A DNA stretch of 64,000 nucleotides from Cannabis sativa (lineage: Eukaryota; Streptophyta; Magnoliopsida; Rosales; Cannabaceae), in NCBI RefSeq assembly GCF_029168945.1, contig NC_083601.1, positions 75,195,595 through 75,259,594 of the forward strand, read 5' to 3'. This document shows, in pieces, positions 21,869 through 35,090 of this stretch (its first letter is position 1; the number at the start of each line of letters is the position of its first letter). The position numbers were made by a program, and so were the translations under genes. The notes under the pieces were generated by a model that worked only from the letters and a program-made list of their open reading frames with translations, ran no database searches and was not told where the DNA came from.

Positions 21869-23504
21869 TTGCGAAATATTGTATCACCCGGGAAAGCCAA
21901 TGTGGTGGCCGATGCTGCGAGCGAAGGGTCCGGGCAAGTGTGTACTACAATTATGATAGCTCCTCAACTAGCCTCAGAAATGGTTAGTGCGGGAATTGAG
22001 TTCGTGGTCGGGAAATTACATAATTTAACACTCCAATCTGATCTGTTGGAGAGAATCAGAAAGGCACAACTGGAAGATCCCGAGCTAGTTAAAGTTCGAG
22101 ATGAGGTGGTGGCTGGTCGGCCTAGAGGTTTTTCAATCTCGAGCAGTGGAATGTTGTTATATAAGGCTCGAGTCTGTGTTCCTTGTGTGAATGAGCTTAA
22201 GAAAGAAATGCGGATGAAGCTCACACCACTCCATATTCGTTGCATCCGGGAACCACCAAGATGTATCAGGATTTGAAACCCTACTTCTGGTGGTATGGGA
22301 TGAAAAGAGATGTGGTGGACTATGTGTCTAAATGTTTAACACTGCCACAGATTAAATTTGAACATCGAGGGCGGCAGGGTTATTGCAACCCTTAATCCTT
22401 CCAGAATGGAAGTGGGAGGACATCGCAATGGACTTTGTAACTGGGTTACCTAGAACTACAGGGATGTATGATTCTGTATGGGTCATCGTGGACAGATTCA
22501 CAAAGTCAGCTCACTTTCTACCAGTGAAAGTTACCTATTCAGTGGATCAGTATGCTGAATTGTATGTGAAGGAGATAGTTCGTCTCCATGGAGCCCCTAA
22601 ATCTATTGTATCAGACAGGGATCCAAAGTTCACATCGAAGTTTTGGGTGAGTCTCCAGAAGGCTATGGGTACCAAGTTAAAGTTTAGTACAGCCTTTCAC
22701 CCTCAGACTGATGGTCAGTCAGAAAGAACTATCCAGATTTTAGAAGACCTATTGCGAGCCTGTGTCATGGACTTTGAGGGTTCATGGGTTAAGTACTTGC
22801 CTCTAATTGAATTCTCCTACAACAACAGCTACCAAAGTACAATAGGGATGGCTCCCTATGAGATGTTATATGGTAGAAAATGTCGTTCTCCTATTCATTG
22901 GGACGAGACAGGAGAAAGGAAGTACCTGGGTCCTGAGTTAGTGCAGAGGACCAATGAAGCTATTGATAAGATCAAGGCTCGGATGCTTGCTTCTCAAAGC
23001 AGGCAGAAAAGTTATGCTGATCCGAAGCGCAGAGATGTCACATTTCAGGCAGGGGAACATGTTTTCCTGCGAGTTTCACCCATGAAGGGTGTTCGGCGCT
23101 TCGGGAAGAAGGGTAAGTTAAGCCCTAGGTTCATTGGGCCATTTCAGATACTCGAGAAGGTCGGGCAGGTAGCGTATCGGCTAGCCTTACCACCAGCATT
23201 ATCAGCTGTTCATGACGTATTTCACATCTCTATGTTAAGGAAATACGTGTCAGACCCGACTCATGTCTTGAGTTATGAAACCCTTGAACTACAACCAGAC
23301 TTATCCTATGAAGAGCAACCTGTTCAGATTCTGGATAGAAAAGAAAAAGTTCTTCGCAACAAGACTATTGCACTAGTTAAGGTGCTCTGGAGGAACAGTA
23401 AGGTGGAAGAAGCCACCTGGGAATTTGAGTCAGATATGAGGACTCAACATCCAGAGATATTCAGGTTAGATTTCGGGGACGAAATCCTATTAACGGGGGG
23501 ATAA
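21869..23504 (+). pseudogene. Gypsy integrase with C-terminal chromodomain-like tail
   Basis: The part 21869-22382 is degraded: the HPGKANVVADA end of RNase H, then the zinc-finger region with stops. From 22383 an open frame of 373 codons covers the core: DFVTGLP, the three acidic motifs VDRFTKSAHF, SDRDPKF and DGQSERT, and NNSYQSTIGMAPYE. Then comes the GPF-type C-terminal domain (SPRFIGPFQILEKVG) and a tail with VLWRNSKVEEATWEFE, as in chromodomain integrases. It ends at TAA 23502-23504, immediately upstream of the polypurine tract. Confidence 0.92.
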
Positions 23505-23505
23505 T
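23491..23505 (+). promoter_or_regulatory. Polypurine tract of the Gypsy element
   Basis: A run of six G (23495-23500) in AACGGGGGGATAAT directly precedes the 3' LTR start TGTAATGACC. It overlaps the integrase stop codon. Confidence 0.8.
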
Positions 23506-25578
23506 TGTAATGACCGCTCTAGTAATGTGGATTAGAAAAGGCAATTAGCACTAATTTTTATTATTTTATTATTTTATTAATATTTGTGAATTAATTTTGA
23601 TTATGGACCCCAATATTTAGAAATAAATATTAGAGTTATAATTTCTCAATTCTGGAGATTTTATTAAACTCTAGGGGTATTATTTAGCTTATATGTGAAA
23701 TATGTTAATTTTGTAATTTTTGCTCGGCGACAACGGAAAATGCGATGGATGGCTAGATAATCACATGAGTAAGTTTAGAACCCTATTTTATAGTGGGGGA
23801 TATTTTAGAGAAAATAAATTATCGGGTTTGAGCGGGGTTATGGAAATTGACCATTTTACCCCTAGTTTCAAAGAAATACCTTAGTTTAAGTCTAAGGGTA
23901 TTTTTGTCATTTGAAGGGATAGGAGATAGGTGGCTCTTTTGTTGATTGACACCTAGGAAGGTTACTTTCAGCCAAGATTAGTTAATTCTTTCCCAATTTG
24001 GAAAATCAAAGAAAAAGGAATTAGAAAAAAACCATTTTCTCTTGGACTCTTCTCTCTTTCTTTCGGCTGGGACAACCTAGGGCAAGCATCAATTTTCTTT
24101 TCCATTTCTCTGAGTTTTCAGCAAGAATTCAAGGGGAAATCAACCTAAGGTAAGCTCCTAATGGTCCTCTTCTCTAATTTTCAAGTTTTGAATTAGTTGA
24201 AGTAGTGAAATTGTGTTATAGGAGCTGTTAGGGTTTGTTATTTGTTTGGTTTGAATTCTAGGGTTAGTATGAGTTGAGTTTAGCCCATAGCAGCTGGTTT
24301 TGAGGTTTATGGTTGGTTTTATGAACTTTGAACATTGAGTTCAAAGCTCTAAAGCTTTAATGGCAAGTTGATATTTATTGTGTTTTTCTGTGAAATACTG
24401 GCTGGGTTTTATTGTGTATGCATTGTTTAGGTATACTGGAAAGTTTGGTAAAGTTTGGAATTGATTTGAATCAAGGGGGACAAATTTTTGGGTTTCTGCA
24501 GATGAACCAGAATTCCGGTTCTGGGTGGTCTGTACCAACCGGTCGACCGGTTGGTGACCCAGAACCGGGATACCGGTTGGATCCGGTCTGCCTGTTGGGG
24601 ATTTGTCCAGAACCCTAGTTTTAGCCAATTTTGGGTTATATAGGGTTTTGCCATGAGGTTTATTGATAGAGGAACATTTAGTTTCGGGTTTTAAGTCCCG
24701 AAAAGTGATTTGGCGAATCACTCATCTGTCTTATCATTCTTGTTATTAGGGCATCCATCTAGCACGTAAATTCCGTTCAGGTCGGCCAGCACACTTGAAT
24801 TCGGAAAACAGGTAAGAACTGTGTATAATGTATGATGTGATTATCTGAATGTGTGTATATGTGTTTATATATGCATGCTTGAATTATGTTAAACACTACC
24901 AACACTTGTGTGAGTGTATTGGTACAGTGATTGTTGTTAATTAGAGTACGATACAGTGATACTAACACAAGTATAGAAAATGCTAAGGTGTGTGGTACAT
25001 CACTCAGTGATACTCAGTGATCGGGATAAACCCTACCAACACTCGTACAGTGAGGTACGTTGTGTATGTGGTATAGTGGTTGTACCCTGGTATTGAACGT
25101 TCATGCTCATCTGTTAAGCTCTGTAAATAGGTGTATGGGCGCCTATTTACAGGTCGGAAATTATATGGTATGTTATATGCATTTCTTACTGAGTCTGTTG
25201 ACTCACAGTTTCTGCTTTCATGTGTAGGTAAAGGAAAGGCGAAGGCTGAACAGGAGTGAACCTGAGCTCGGGTGAGATTGTACATGTCAAGCAGCGCGAC
25301 CTGGAGTGTTCGGTCTCGGGACATCTGGGTGTTATATTTTGAAAGTCGCTGTGCGACCCAGAACTTGTATATTTTGAATGTAAAGTTTAAACAGTAAATT
25401 TTCAAAAGTTTGAAATCGGGATCCCGGGATTTGTAAATATTATATTATTTTATAAAAGTTTAATGTTTAAAGCATAAATTTTAATTTGACACGTTTTTCA
25501 AGAAATTACTTTGATTAGCAAAGTTTGCACAATAATTGAAAAAAACACTGTAGCGTGCCTTAGCATTAGGGCGTTACA
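23506..25578 (+). repeat. 3' LTR of the Gypsy element
   Basis: 2073 bp, nearly identical to 16519-18595. Differences seen include single-base indels near 24136 and 24322 and substitutions near 24510, 24600 and 24730. The 16-bp palindrome is retained at 24537-24552. It is followed by the target duplication GATGA. Confidence 0.93.
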
Positions 25579-25583
25579 GATGA

Positions 25584-26589
25584 TTCCCTTCGAGCTTAGC
25601 AAATAGAAGTAAATGGATGAGCTCTTGTTTAAGTGACTAATTCTTAGATCACTAAACACCATTTACAGGTAGCTAAGTGTTTTAAGGGGCAAAATACATT
25701 GAGGGGTGAGAACGGTAAAATTATCCCATCTCGATGTAAATCATCTATATAGAGGATCTTTGATCACAATAAGATTATAACAATGGTTAAATGAGATAGC
25801 ATATCTATATCGTGGAACATATAATATGCTCTATATAAGTCTGAGAGTGCAATTCTAAGTTCTAAGAGTGGATTCAACGAAGAATTAATAAGTAGGAATT
25901 TACTTAGTAAATTCGGTTCACTTATTGGAAGCTCAGCATATAGATCCATGGTCCCCATTCTATTTGATAACATACTACTTGTAAGACTCAATAATTGATT
26001 TGTGATTAATCAATTATAATTCTAAAGTTAGACTATGTCTAATTTGTGAATTTTCACTGAGCAGGGGCGAAATTGTAAAGAAAAGAGATTCTAGGTTTAT
26101 TTATTTATTAATGGACTTTATATGTCTAGTTAATAATTAAATTAAATGAAAATATTATTTAATAATCTATTTTAGTTATTAAATAATTAGTTTTGGCAAT
26201 GAAAAGGTTAGAATTGGAAAATTGGCATTTTTGAGAAAATAGAAATAAAATTTGTTAAAACTGCAAAAACAAGTGGGCCCATTACTTAAACCTTGGCCGG
26301 CCACTTTATGTGGAATTTCAAATTGATATTTTCATTATTTTAATGCCAAATAATTTCTAACCTAAACCTAGTAGTTTCCTATAAATAGAAAGTGATGGCT
26401 CAGTCAAACATAAGTTTACAATAACCTTTTCTGTCAGAAAATTCTCTCTTCAGAAAAACTGAGCCTTCCCTTTTCTATACCTTGGCCGAAACTCCTCTCT
26501 CTCTCTTTTCTTCTTCTAAATTTCGAACCCTAGTGATAGAGTAAGTGCCCACACACAGCAAGTGGTAACTCAATCATAGATTGGAAGAC
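25584..26589 (+). repeat. LTR-E, second part, truncated at its 3' end
   Basis: Continues the LTR interrupted by the Gypsy element, with a TATA box at 26379-26388 and a leader rich in CTCT. It stops at 26589 in the block equivalent to CTCAATCATAGTGAGGAAG of intact LTRs, about 240 bp before the expected CCAACA end. LTR-D begins there in the opposite orientation. No continuation was found after element C at 47778. Confidence 0.85.
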
Positions 26590-28469
26590 TGTTGGAAATT
26601 ACTTTACCAGGATCTTAAATCTACTCACAAGTATGTTGATTAACACCCTAAATATGAACTTTCTAAAACGATGAAATAAACACATATAAAGTTTAGGAAA
26701 CCTTACATTGGGTGCAGCGGAATATAATGACTCCTTCCGTTCAGATATCTAGCCCTTGATTCCTTTCTGTAGCGGAGCATTATCAATATGTGAACCTGGA
26801 TCTCTTTCTCTGAATCTTTAGTGCTGAAACTCCTTCTTGCTGAAAGTCTATCTTCACGATCTTCCTCACTATGGTTGAGGTATCACTTGCTGTGTGTGGG
26901 CACTACTCATACACTAAGAATTTCGAAATTCAATGAAGAAGAAAAAGGAGAAGAGATCGGCCAAAGATAGGGAGAGAGAGAGAGGCTCAGTTTTTTTTCT
27001 GAATCAGAAGTGTAATTTTCCTGAAGCCTTCACTATCTATTTATAGCATTCCACTAGGGTTAGGTTTGAATTATTTGGCATTAAAATAATGAAAATATCA
27101 GTTTAAATTCCCTACAAAGCCGGCCATGCCATGTGCAATTGGGCCTCACTTTTTGCAATTTTGCAGTTTTATCTTTTCTGCATCTGATTTTCTCAAAAAC
27201 GCCAATTTTTAAATTCAACCATTTAAATGCCAATTCTAACTATTTAATAACTATAAATAATTATTAAATAATATTGTCATTTATCATATTTATTAATTGA
27301 ACCATACAAAGTATCATAATTAACAAATATGCCCCTAAAACTCTTTCTTTACAATTTCGCCCTTACTTAGTCAAAAATTCACAAATAGACATAGTCTAAT
27401 TTGAGAATTATAATTGATTAATCAAAACCAATTATATGTGTCTTACAATCAATATAATCTCAACTAGTGTGGGGACCATGGGTCTATACAATCGAGCTTC
27501 CAATAAGCAGATCAAGAATTTATTACTAAAATTCACTAACTTATTAATTCTTCGTTGAATCCACGTATAGAACTTAGAATTGCACTCTCAGTATATAGAA
27601 TGCTCTATATGTTCCACCATATAGACACATCATTAGTTATCCATTGTTATAATCCTAATTTGATCAATGATCCTCTATATGAATGATCTACGCTGTAAAG
27701 GGATTAGATTACCGTTACACCCTACAATGTATTTAATCCTTAAAACACTTAACCCCGTATAAATGATATTTCAGCTTATGTGAAATGAGATCTCCACCAT
27801 TTATTTTCGTTTGGTCAAGCTCGAAGGTGATCATCCTTTACTTACTATTCGCCAGATAGAAGCTATAGATTCCATGTTTATGTTAGCGCTCCCACTCAAT
27901 TGCACTACCGTGTTCCCAAAATGTACGTATCACCCTGACCCAAAAGTAGGCTTAACTAACAAATCAAAGAACACGAATAGCCTCTTGAGATTGAGCCTAA
28001 TCATAACAGGATTAAGATCATTTGATCTAGGATGAACTAAGCGATATTGACTTGAATAGATATTACGGTAAGTTTAATAAATCTAAGTCAAAGTTCAATA
28101 TCGGTCCCTTCCGATGCATACTCCATGCATCCAACCTGAGCTTTACTTTAACCAATGCTCTAGAAAGAACATAGCATTTCTCCAAATGCAAGTAAACTCT
28201 GTTGTAGATTATCATATTAGTAAAACCCTATGTCTAATAAATCTAGGAAACTTTATTCACACAGTCATGTTTACTTTCCAATGTGTTGACAGCACAATAA
28301 ACAGGATCAGGTATGTGAAAAGGGTTTCAGATGAATTCATACATTATGTACATATAATCATGAAATAAATCATGTGAACCATGCAACATTAAATGTTATT
28401 TCTGAACTATATTAATAAGTGAATATGATTATATTGAAATGAGTTTTATTTAGGGCATAAAACCCAACA
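26590..28469 (-). repeat. LTR-D: 3' LTR of minus-oriented element D
   Basis: 1880 bp in minus orientation (TGTTGGAAATT at 26590; ...ACCCAACA ending 28469). The adjoining 28470-28482 is the complement of the polypurine tract GCAAGTGGGAGTT. Sequence is close to LTR-C at 45882-47777. It contains an antisense open frame (27811-28035) also seen in the other LTRs. The 5-bp flanks at 26585 (AAGAC) and after 47777 (GGTTC) do not match. Confidence 0.92.
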
Positions 28470-29681
28470 AACTCCCACTTGCACTAATATAAAACAAAAT
28501 GTGCATTTCAAATAATCTCAACACCTTGATATACAAGTCAAGTGTAGTAGTAGTAAATTACTTGTAATAGGATCTGAAAGGTTGAATTAAACACAACCTT
28601 TTCTCCACTATTACTCTTCCTTAATCACAAAATCATTGATAATGTGAAATTCCTCTCTATATGTCTACTCTCTTGGGATATAGGATTCTATACCTTTGGC
28701 AACTACTTCTTGGTTATTCAGGAAGTAACACTAGTAGTTAAGGCAATTTGGAATGGTGCAAAAAATGTATAGAACTTTCCTTAGACTGAATAAGTACCTT
28801 TCCTGTAACTTTTGACATTCAGTCCCTTTCTGGTAGACCTAGAGACTTCAGATAAGGTTTTACACTTCTCCAAAATCACTATCCCACCCCCAGAGTAATC
28901 ACCATCTTATCAGAAAGATTTTCTAGCACAAAGGCAAATTTCGAAATCTGATGTGGTGTAGTTTAAGAGTTTTAAACACACCCTTATAGACTAACATATA
29001 CTTCCTCTTCTTTATCTTAAGATTAACTTGATTGTCTTCCCATGTTCCTCTCCTGGATTAATCTGATACCTACTCATTACTCCCACTCAACAGCAGGTGT
29101 CTGGTCTAAGGCATACAAAAGCATATCTAAGACCTCTCACTGTTGATTTAAGAAATTCTTTCATGGCTTTATCTTTTTTGGAATAGTTGAGACTTTTCCT
29201 TAGATAAATAAATTCTATGCCTAAGAAGTTGTGAAGCTTCTATAGATTTCCATTAGAAAGAAAATGCTTCAGCATCTTACTAAAATAAGTTGCTTGCATT
29301 AGAGTGAGTAATTCCCAGGTATACCACAAGCCATAGGTTTAGGTAAACTCAAACCTATAATACTAGGAACATGAAGTTTTGTTAAGTCCAGTGAATAGAC
29401 TTATAAACGAAAATTTCCTTTTATGTCCTTGTAATAGAAAACTTTAGGTTACTCCAAGTGAATGGATTAAACCATAGTTCTATTGGCTTTTCTTCTTAGT
29501 TTCTTATTTTGACAATCCATTACTTGTTTAAACTCACAATGGATTTTAATAACTAGTGTCTTCCAAGAAGGTGAGTTCCTAGAAACTCTCCCACTACGAC
29601 AACGTACCGTGAATTATGTCTAAGAAAACTAAATGGTATTAACCTCTTCGGTTGTGACAAGACAATAGAGGCAGTGGGATC
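28470..29681 (-). pseudogene. Element D, decayed RNase H/RT remnant
   Basis: Minus-strand 3' internal part of an Angela-like element. It aligns by eye with 36640-37863 of Copia-B and 44660-45881 of element C in reverse orientation. Traces of Copia RNase H and RT order remain (for example the block equivalent to SRYQSNPG near 29040-29100), but no frame longer than a few dozen codons survives. It is interrupted at 29681 by Copia-B. Confidence 0.8.
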
Positions 29682-31577
29682 TGTTGGGTTTTATGCCCTA
29701 AATAAAACTCATTTCAATATAATCAGACTTACTTATTAATATAGATCAGAAATAACATTTAATGTTGCATGGTTCACATGATTTATTTCATGATTATATG
29801 TACATAATGTATAGATTCATCTGAAACCCTTTTCACATACTTGATCTTGTTTATTGTGACGTCAACACATTGGAAAGTAAACATGACTATGTGAATAAAG
29901 TTTCCTAGATTTATCAGACACAGGGTTTTACTGATATGATAATCTACAACAAGAGTTTACTTGTATTTGGAGAAATACTATGTTCTTTCCAGAACATTGG
30001 TTAAAGTAAAGCTTCGAGTTGGATGCATGGAGTATGCATCGGAAGGGACCGATATTGAACTTTGACTTAGATTTAATTAAACTTACCGTAAAATCTATTC
30101 AAGTCAATATCGCCTAGTTGATCCTAGATCAAATGATCTTAATCCTGTTATGATTAGGCTCAATCTTGAAAGGTTATTCGTGTTCCTTGAATTGTTAGTT
30201 AAGCCTACTTTTAGGTCAGGGTGATACGTACATTTTGGGAACACGGTAGTGCAATTGAGTGGGAGCGCTAGCATAAACATGGAATCTATAGCTTCTATCT
30301 GGCAAATAGTAAGCAAAGGATGATCTCCTTCGAGCTTGACCAAACGAAAATAAATTGTGGAGATCTCATTTCACATAAGCTGAAATATCATTTATACGGG
30401 GTCAAGTGTTTTAAGGATAAAATACATAGTAGGGTGTTACGGTAATTTAATCCCTTTACTGTGTAGATCATTCATATAGAGGATAATTGATCACATTAGG
30501 ATTATAACAATGGATAACTAATGATGTGTCTATATGGTGGAACATATAGAGCATTCAATATACTGAGAGTGCAATTCTAAGTTCTATGCGTGGATTCAAC
30601 GAAGAATTAATAAGTTAGTGAATTTTAGTGTTAAATTCTTGATCTACTTATTGGAAGCTCGATTATATAGACCCATGGTCCCCCCACTAGTTGAGATAAT
30701 ATTGCTTGTAAGACTCATGTAATTGGTTTTGATTAATCAATTATAATTCACAAATTAGACTATGTCTATTTGTGAAATTTTCACTAAGTAAGGGCGAAAT
30801 TGTAAAGAAAGAGTTAATAGGGGCATATTTGTTAATTATGATACTTTGTATGGTTCAATTAATAAATATGATAAATGACAATATTATTTAATAATTATTT
30901 ATAGTTATTAAATAGTTAGAATTGGCATTTAAATGGTTGAATTAGGAAATTGGCATTTTTGAGAAAATCAGATACAAAAGGTGTTAAAATTGCAAAATTG
31001 CAAAAAGCAAGGCCCAATCCACTAAGTGTAGGGCCTGCCACTTTTGTAGGAAATTTAAACTGATATTTTCATTATTTTAATGCCAAATAATTCAAACCTA
31101 ACCCTAGTGGAATGCTATAAATAGATAGTGAAGGCTTCAGGAAAATTACACTAAATTTTCTACACTTCTGATTCAGAAAAACTGAGCCTTTCTCTCTCCC
31201 TATCTTTAGCTGCCACTTCTTCTTTCTCTTTCCTCTTGAATTTCGAAATCCTTAGTGTATGAGTAGTGCCCACACACAGCAAGTGATACCTCAATCATAG
31301 TGAGGAAGATCGTGAAGAAAGATCATCAGCAAAGGAGATTCAGCATCAAGGATTCAGAGAAAGAGATCCAGGTTCAGATATTGATAATCCTTCGCTACAG
31401 AAAGGAATCAAGGGCTAGATATCTGAACGGAAGGAGTCATATTATTCCGCTGCACCCAATGTAAGGTTTCTTAAACTTTATATGTGTTTATTTCATCGTT
31501 TTAGAAAGTTCATATTTAGGGTGTTAATAAACATACTTGTGAGTAGATCTAAGATCCCGGTAAAATAAATTCCAACA
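29682..31577 (+). repeat. 5' LTR of Copia-B
   Basis: 1896 bp, from TGTTGGGTTTTATGCCC to ATTCCAACA. TATA box CTATAAATAG at 31115-31124, followed by a CT-rich leader. It is the best-preserved LTR of this family in the plus orientation. An antisense open frame lies at 30104-30343. Confidence 0.95.
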
Positions 31578-34500
31578 ACTGGCCTCAGAGTCATGGTAAT
31601 TGATTTACTTGCAAGAAATTCGGACTTTAAAACGATTGTTTGTATGTTTTTGGATGGTATCATGTTGTATTGAGTGTTATTTGATGATTGATTGATGTTT
31701 GTAAATTTTCGTGAAAAATAATTGCGATTTTGTTTCTAGAATTATTTTTATTGGATAGTATGGGAAAAAATAAGCAAGTTAGTCTTTTACAGAACTCAAT
31801 TTTGATTTTATTTGAATTAGTTATGAATTTTTGAAGATTTGAAAAAATCGGGGCTGTGCTGAAATTTTCCTACGATCGCGAAACTGTCCGTACAGTTCAC
31901 AATTTTTTTGTTTTTCTTCGATTTTTCATGCTTTTTCATGGAATTAACTTCCGATTTTTGGTATAGTTTTGTATTTATACTATTACTATTCCTAATTCAA
32001 TTCTAATTATCTTTTTGAATTAATTTAATATTTTTTAAATTTAATTCAAGATATTAGTGTAATTTGAATTTGAACAGAATTAGTATCTATCTTCTTGCTT
32101 AAAAATCTATCTTATTTTAAAATTTGATTATATCTTATCTTATTTTAAATTTAAAAATAAGATATTTATAATCATATAATTTTTAAATGATATAAGATAT
32201 TTTGCTAATTTTTTAAATTTTGTTATTTTATTTATTTAAATTACATTTAAAATTTGAAAAAGATATTTATTTATCTTTTCTAATTTTTTATTTAATTTTT
32301 ATTTATAAAATAACATTTAAAATTTAAAAGTAGTTAGCAAATTTTTGAAATGATATTTAGGTTGGTTGAAACCTAATTTTTCAAAAATTGTAGGTTTAAT
32401 TTTAAATTTAAATTTTTTAAAAATTTCGAATTTTTCAAATTTTTTTAAATTTTTCGAATTTTTTTTTATTTAATTAATTATTTTCGAAATTAAATATTTA
32501 ATTTAAAATTAAATAAATCCTACATCCAACTATCCAACTAACCTTGTTGCAGGAGTATGTGTTTTAGCTTGTATGTAAGTTTTCAAAACCTATTATTACT
32601 TGATTGCAAATAGCCATGGTTACTTTTTGCCAGATCTAATGATCTGATGGCTCCCTTGGTCAAGATAATAATTTGTAACAGGTATATTTACAATCTTCTT
32701 TCATCTGTGTATGACCTAGCAACATGATAGGACCCATCCAAAGTGTGCCTGTGTGAGCCTATGTGTTTAATTTGATTATAGATACATATAGGTTGTTGTT
32801 GCTAAAATAAATTATCATAGTTCTTGATAGAATTTATTTAGGCCCATTTAGTTATTGGGCTTATTCAATTAATAACAGTTGTTCTTATTAAGGTTAAATT
32901 CCTCTCTTTTGGGCCTTGTGTGAGAGTTGGGAGCCATAGAAGTGGGTACGACATACTGAACCCAGCACCCCCTCACATGAACCACCCCAATTGTGAAGGC
33001 CCATTTGCCTGATTTGAATGACTGTACTAGGTTAATTACACTAGTTTAACCTAATAAAATTGATTAGCAACATAATTAATTTCATTTATTTTGAAATTAA
33101 TTTAAGAAAATTATAGTTTAAAGAATTCTTTATTCTAAGCTAAACTATATGTATTTTCTTGTATTTAATTAAATATAGAATTATAACCATCTAGATTCTT
33201 TCTGGAACTTAATTTAAATTTTTCATTAAATATTCTTATTTAAGTTGATATTTAGTTATCTACAACTAACCAACTTAAATCTGAATATCTTTTGAATTTC
33301 AAATTTCAAAATTAAGTTGAGGAATTTTAGGCATTGGTTATTAAGATTCTTTAGATATTTTTTAAGTTGATATCTTTTCGAATATTAACTTAAAATGGAA
33401 TATTTTCAAATTAATTGGTTACAACTTAATTTTTGATATTTAATTAAATTTAAATTTGAAAATATTTAAGTTCTAGATTTTTTCTAATACAACTTGAATT
33501 AGATTTTTTTTCAAATTTTGTGGAAAAGATACTTAGTCAAATAAGATATTTTCTAGATAGTTATTTCTAGACTACTTATTATTTCTAATATTAAATAGAA
33601 AAATATTATAAATTGTGAAATTAATTATTTAAATAATTAATTTTGGTACAATTTATTTTAAGTATATTTTTTCCTAGTATTAAACTAGAGATTAATAATT
33701 AAGCCTTCTCTACACTTAATTATTTATTTCTTGAATTTAATACATTTAATTAATTTGAAAATTAAATATCTAAGTTGATTTTTATCATCATACTTAAATA
33801 TTTCTTTTTCATGACATTTAATTAAATAGAAAATTATTTTTAGTATAAATTTATTTTTCAACTAAATTTAAATAATTTTCAAAATATATTTTTTCTTTAT
33901 TTTATTAATCAAATTTCGAAATTGCATTTCTTAAATGCTGGAATTTTGAATTTTATATTGAAAAATAGATTAAGTTGTAAATTAATTATTTATTTTAATT
34001 AATTCTTGGATCAACTTAAATCAATGATTTTTTTTCATTTATTGATTAATTTAAAATAAATTGAATTAAAGTATATTATTAGAAATTGAATTAATTAGTC
34101 AAAAGAAAATCTAGATAGATGATATTTTTGCTTGAAGTATTTTTTCTAGTGTATTTAATTAAATAGAAAATTAATATTTAAGTTGATTTTCATCATCATA
34201 CTTAAATATTTGAAATTTTTCTAATATATTTAATTAAATAGGAAAATTATATTTTTTGTTGTAAATTAATTTTATTAATTAATTTTGGGCCAACATTAAA
34301 TTAGAATAATTTTTCCAGGATTAATTTTTTATTTAAACATGCATTTTCGAAAATTGTATTCTTAAATACTTTAATTTTTCGAAATGCAATATATATTTAT
34401 AGAAAATTAAATTTGAGTTGTAAATTAATTTTGTAACAACTTAAATTGAATATTTTTCTAAATATTTATTGGAAATTATTACTAAGATGGAAATAATTCA

Positions 34501-35090
34501 TGTTATTTTTATATCCATCTAAGTAAAATTTATAAATATTAAATTAAAATTTATATTTAGAATTTTTCATTCTAAATTAGAAATTTTAAATAAATATATA
34601 TTTAAAATAAATAAATTAAATAAAGAGAATCAAAGAAAATACAACTCACTTTAATAATGAGCTTGATTATTATTAAGATATTCGATCTCCATTGTTGGTC
34701 TTACAAAAGTTAAATGTTTTCAATATAACCTCGAGACGCTAGACTTCGTCCCCCTATGGATGGTTATTCGTTGAACGCATTTAACACCGTAAGATTTCAT
34801 TTGATAAGTGTTTTGTAAGTTTTCGTCTCTATTAGACTCTCCCCTACGGTGACTACTTAGAGATAAACTTACGAAACATGAAACAATGGTGGAAGCTCAT
34901 AAAATGAGAATAACTTTGACTCTCGCCTACCGGGACAACGTTGGATTCTTATTTTGATCGAATAAAAGGTTGCTAGAATGGTTTCTATTTTAGATGAGCT
35001 GACAACTCTATTCAATGAATGATACTTTGACTCTCGCCTTAGGGACCCGTATCGGTTGTTGAAAACCTTGGAAATTATTTAGGATTGTAT
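31578..35090 (+). other. Long non-coding leader of Copia-B
   Basis: AT-rich, without coding frames. It starts with the variant primer site and carries the block TTTGACTCTCGCCTA at 34915-34937 and again, as CTTTGACTCTCGCCTTAGGG, at 35025-35046. Compared with Copia-A it lacks the CG-rich patch near the primer site. The 33100-34650 stretch is a mosaic of short AT-rich blocks such as AAGTTGATTTTCATCATCAT, each present two or three times. Confidence 0.8.

Larger units (their letters stand above)
16519..25578 (+). mobile_element. Ty3/Gypsy retrotransposon, full length, chromovirus-like
   Basis: LTRs of 2077 and 2073 bp (16519-18595 and 23506-25578) begin TGTAATGACC and end GCGTTACA. The 5-bp duplication GATGA lies on both sides (16514-16518, 25579-25583). 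Order PBS, gag, protease, RT, RNase H, integrase, polypurine tract is Ty3/Gypsy. The C-terminal tail after the integrase (chromodomain-like, WRNSKVEEATWEFE) suggests a Tekay/Del-type chromovirus. By eye the LTRs differ at only about 15-20 positions, so insertion is recent, yet the coding part has at least six breaks. Confidence 0.95.
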
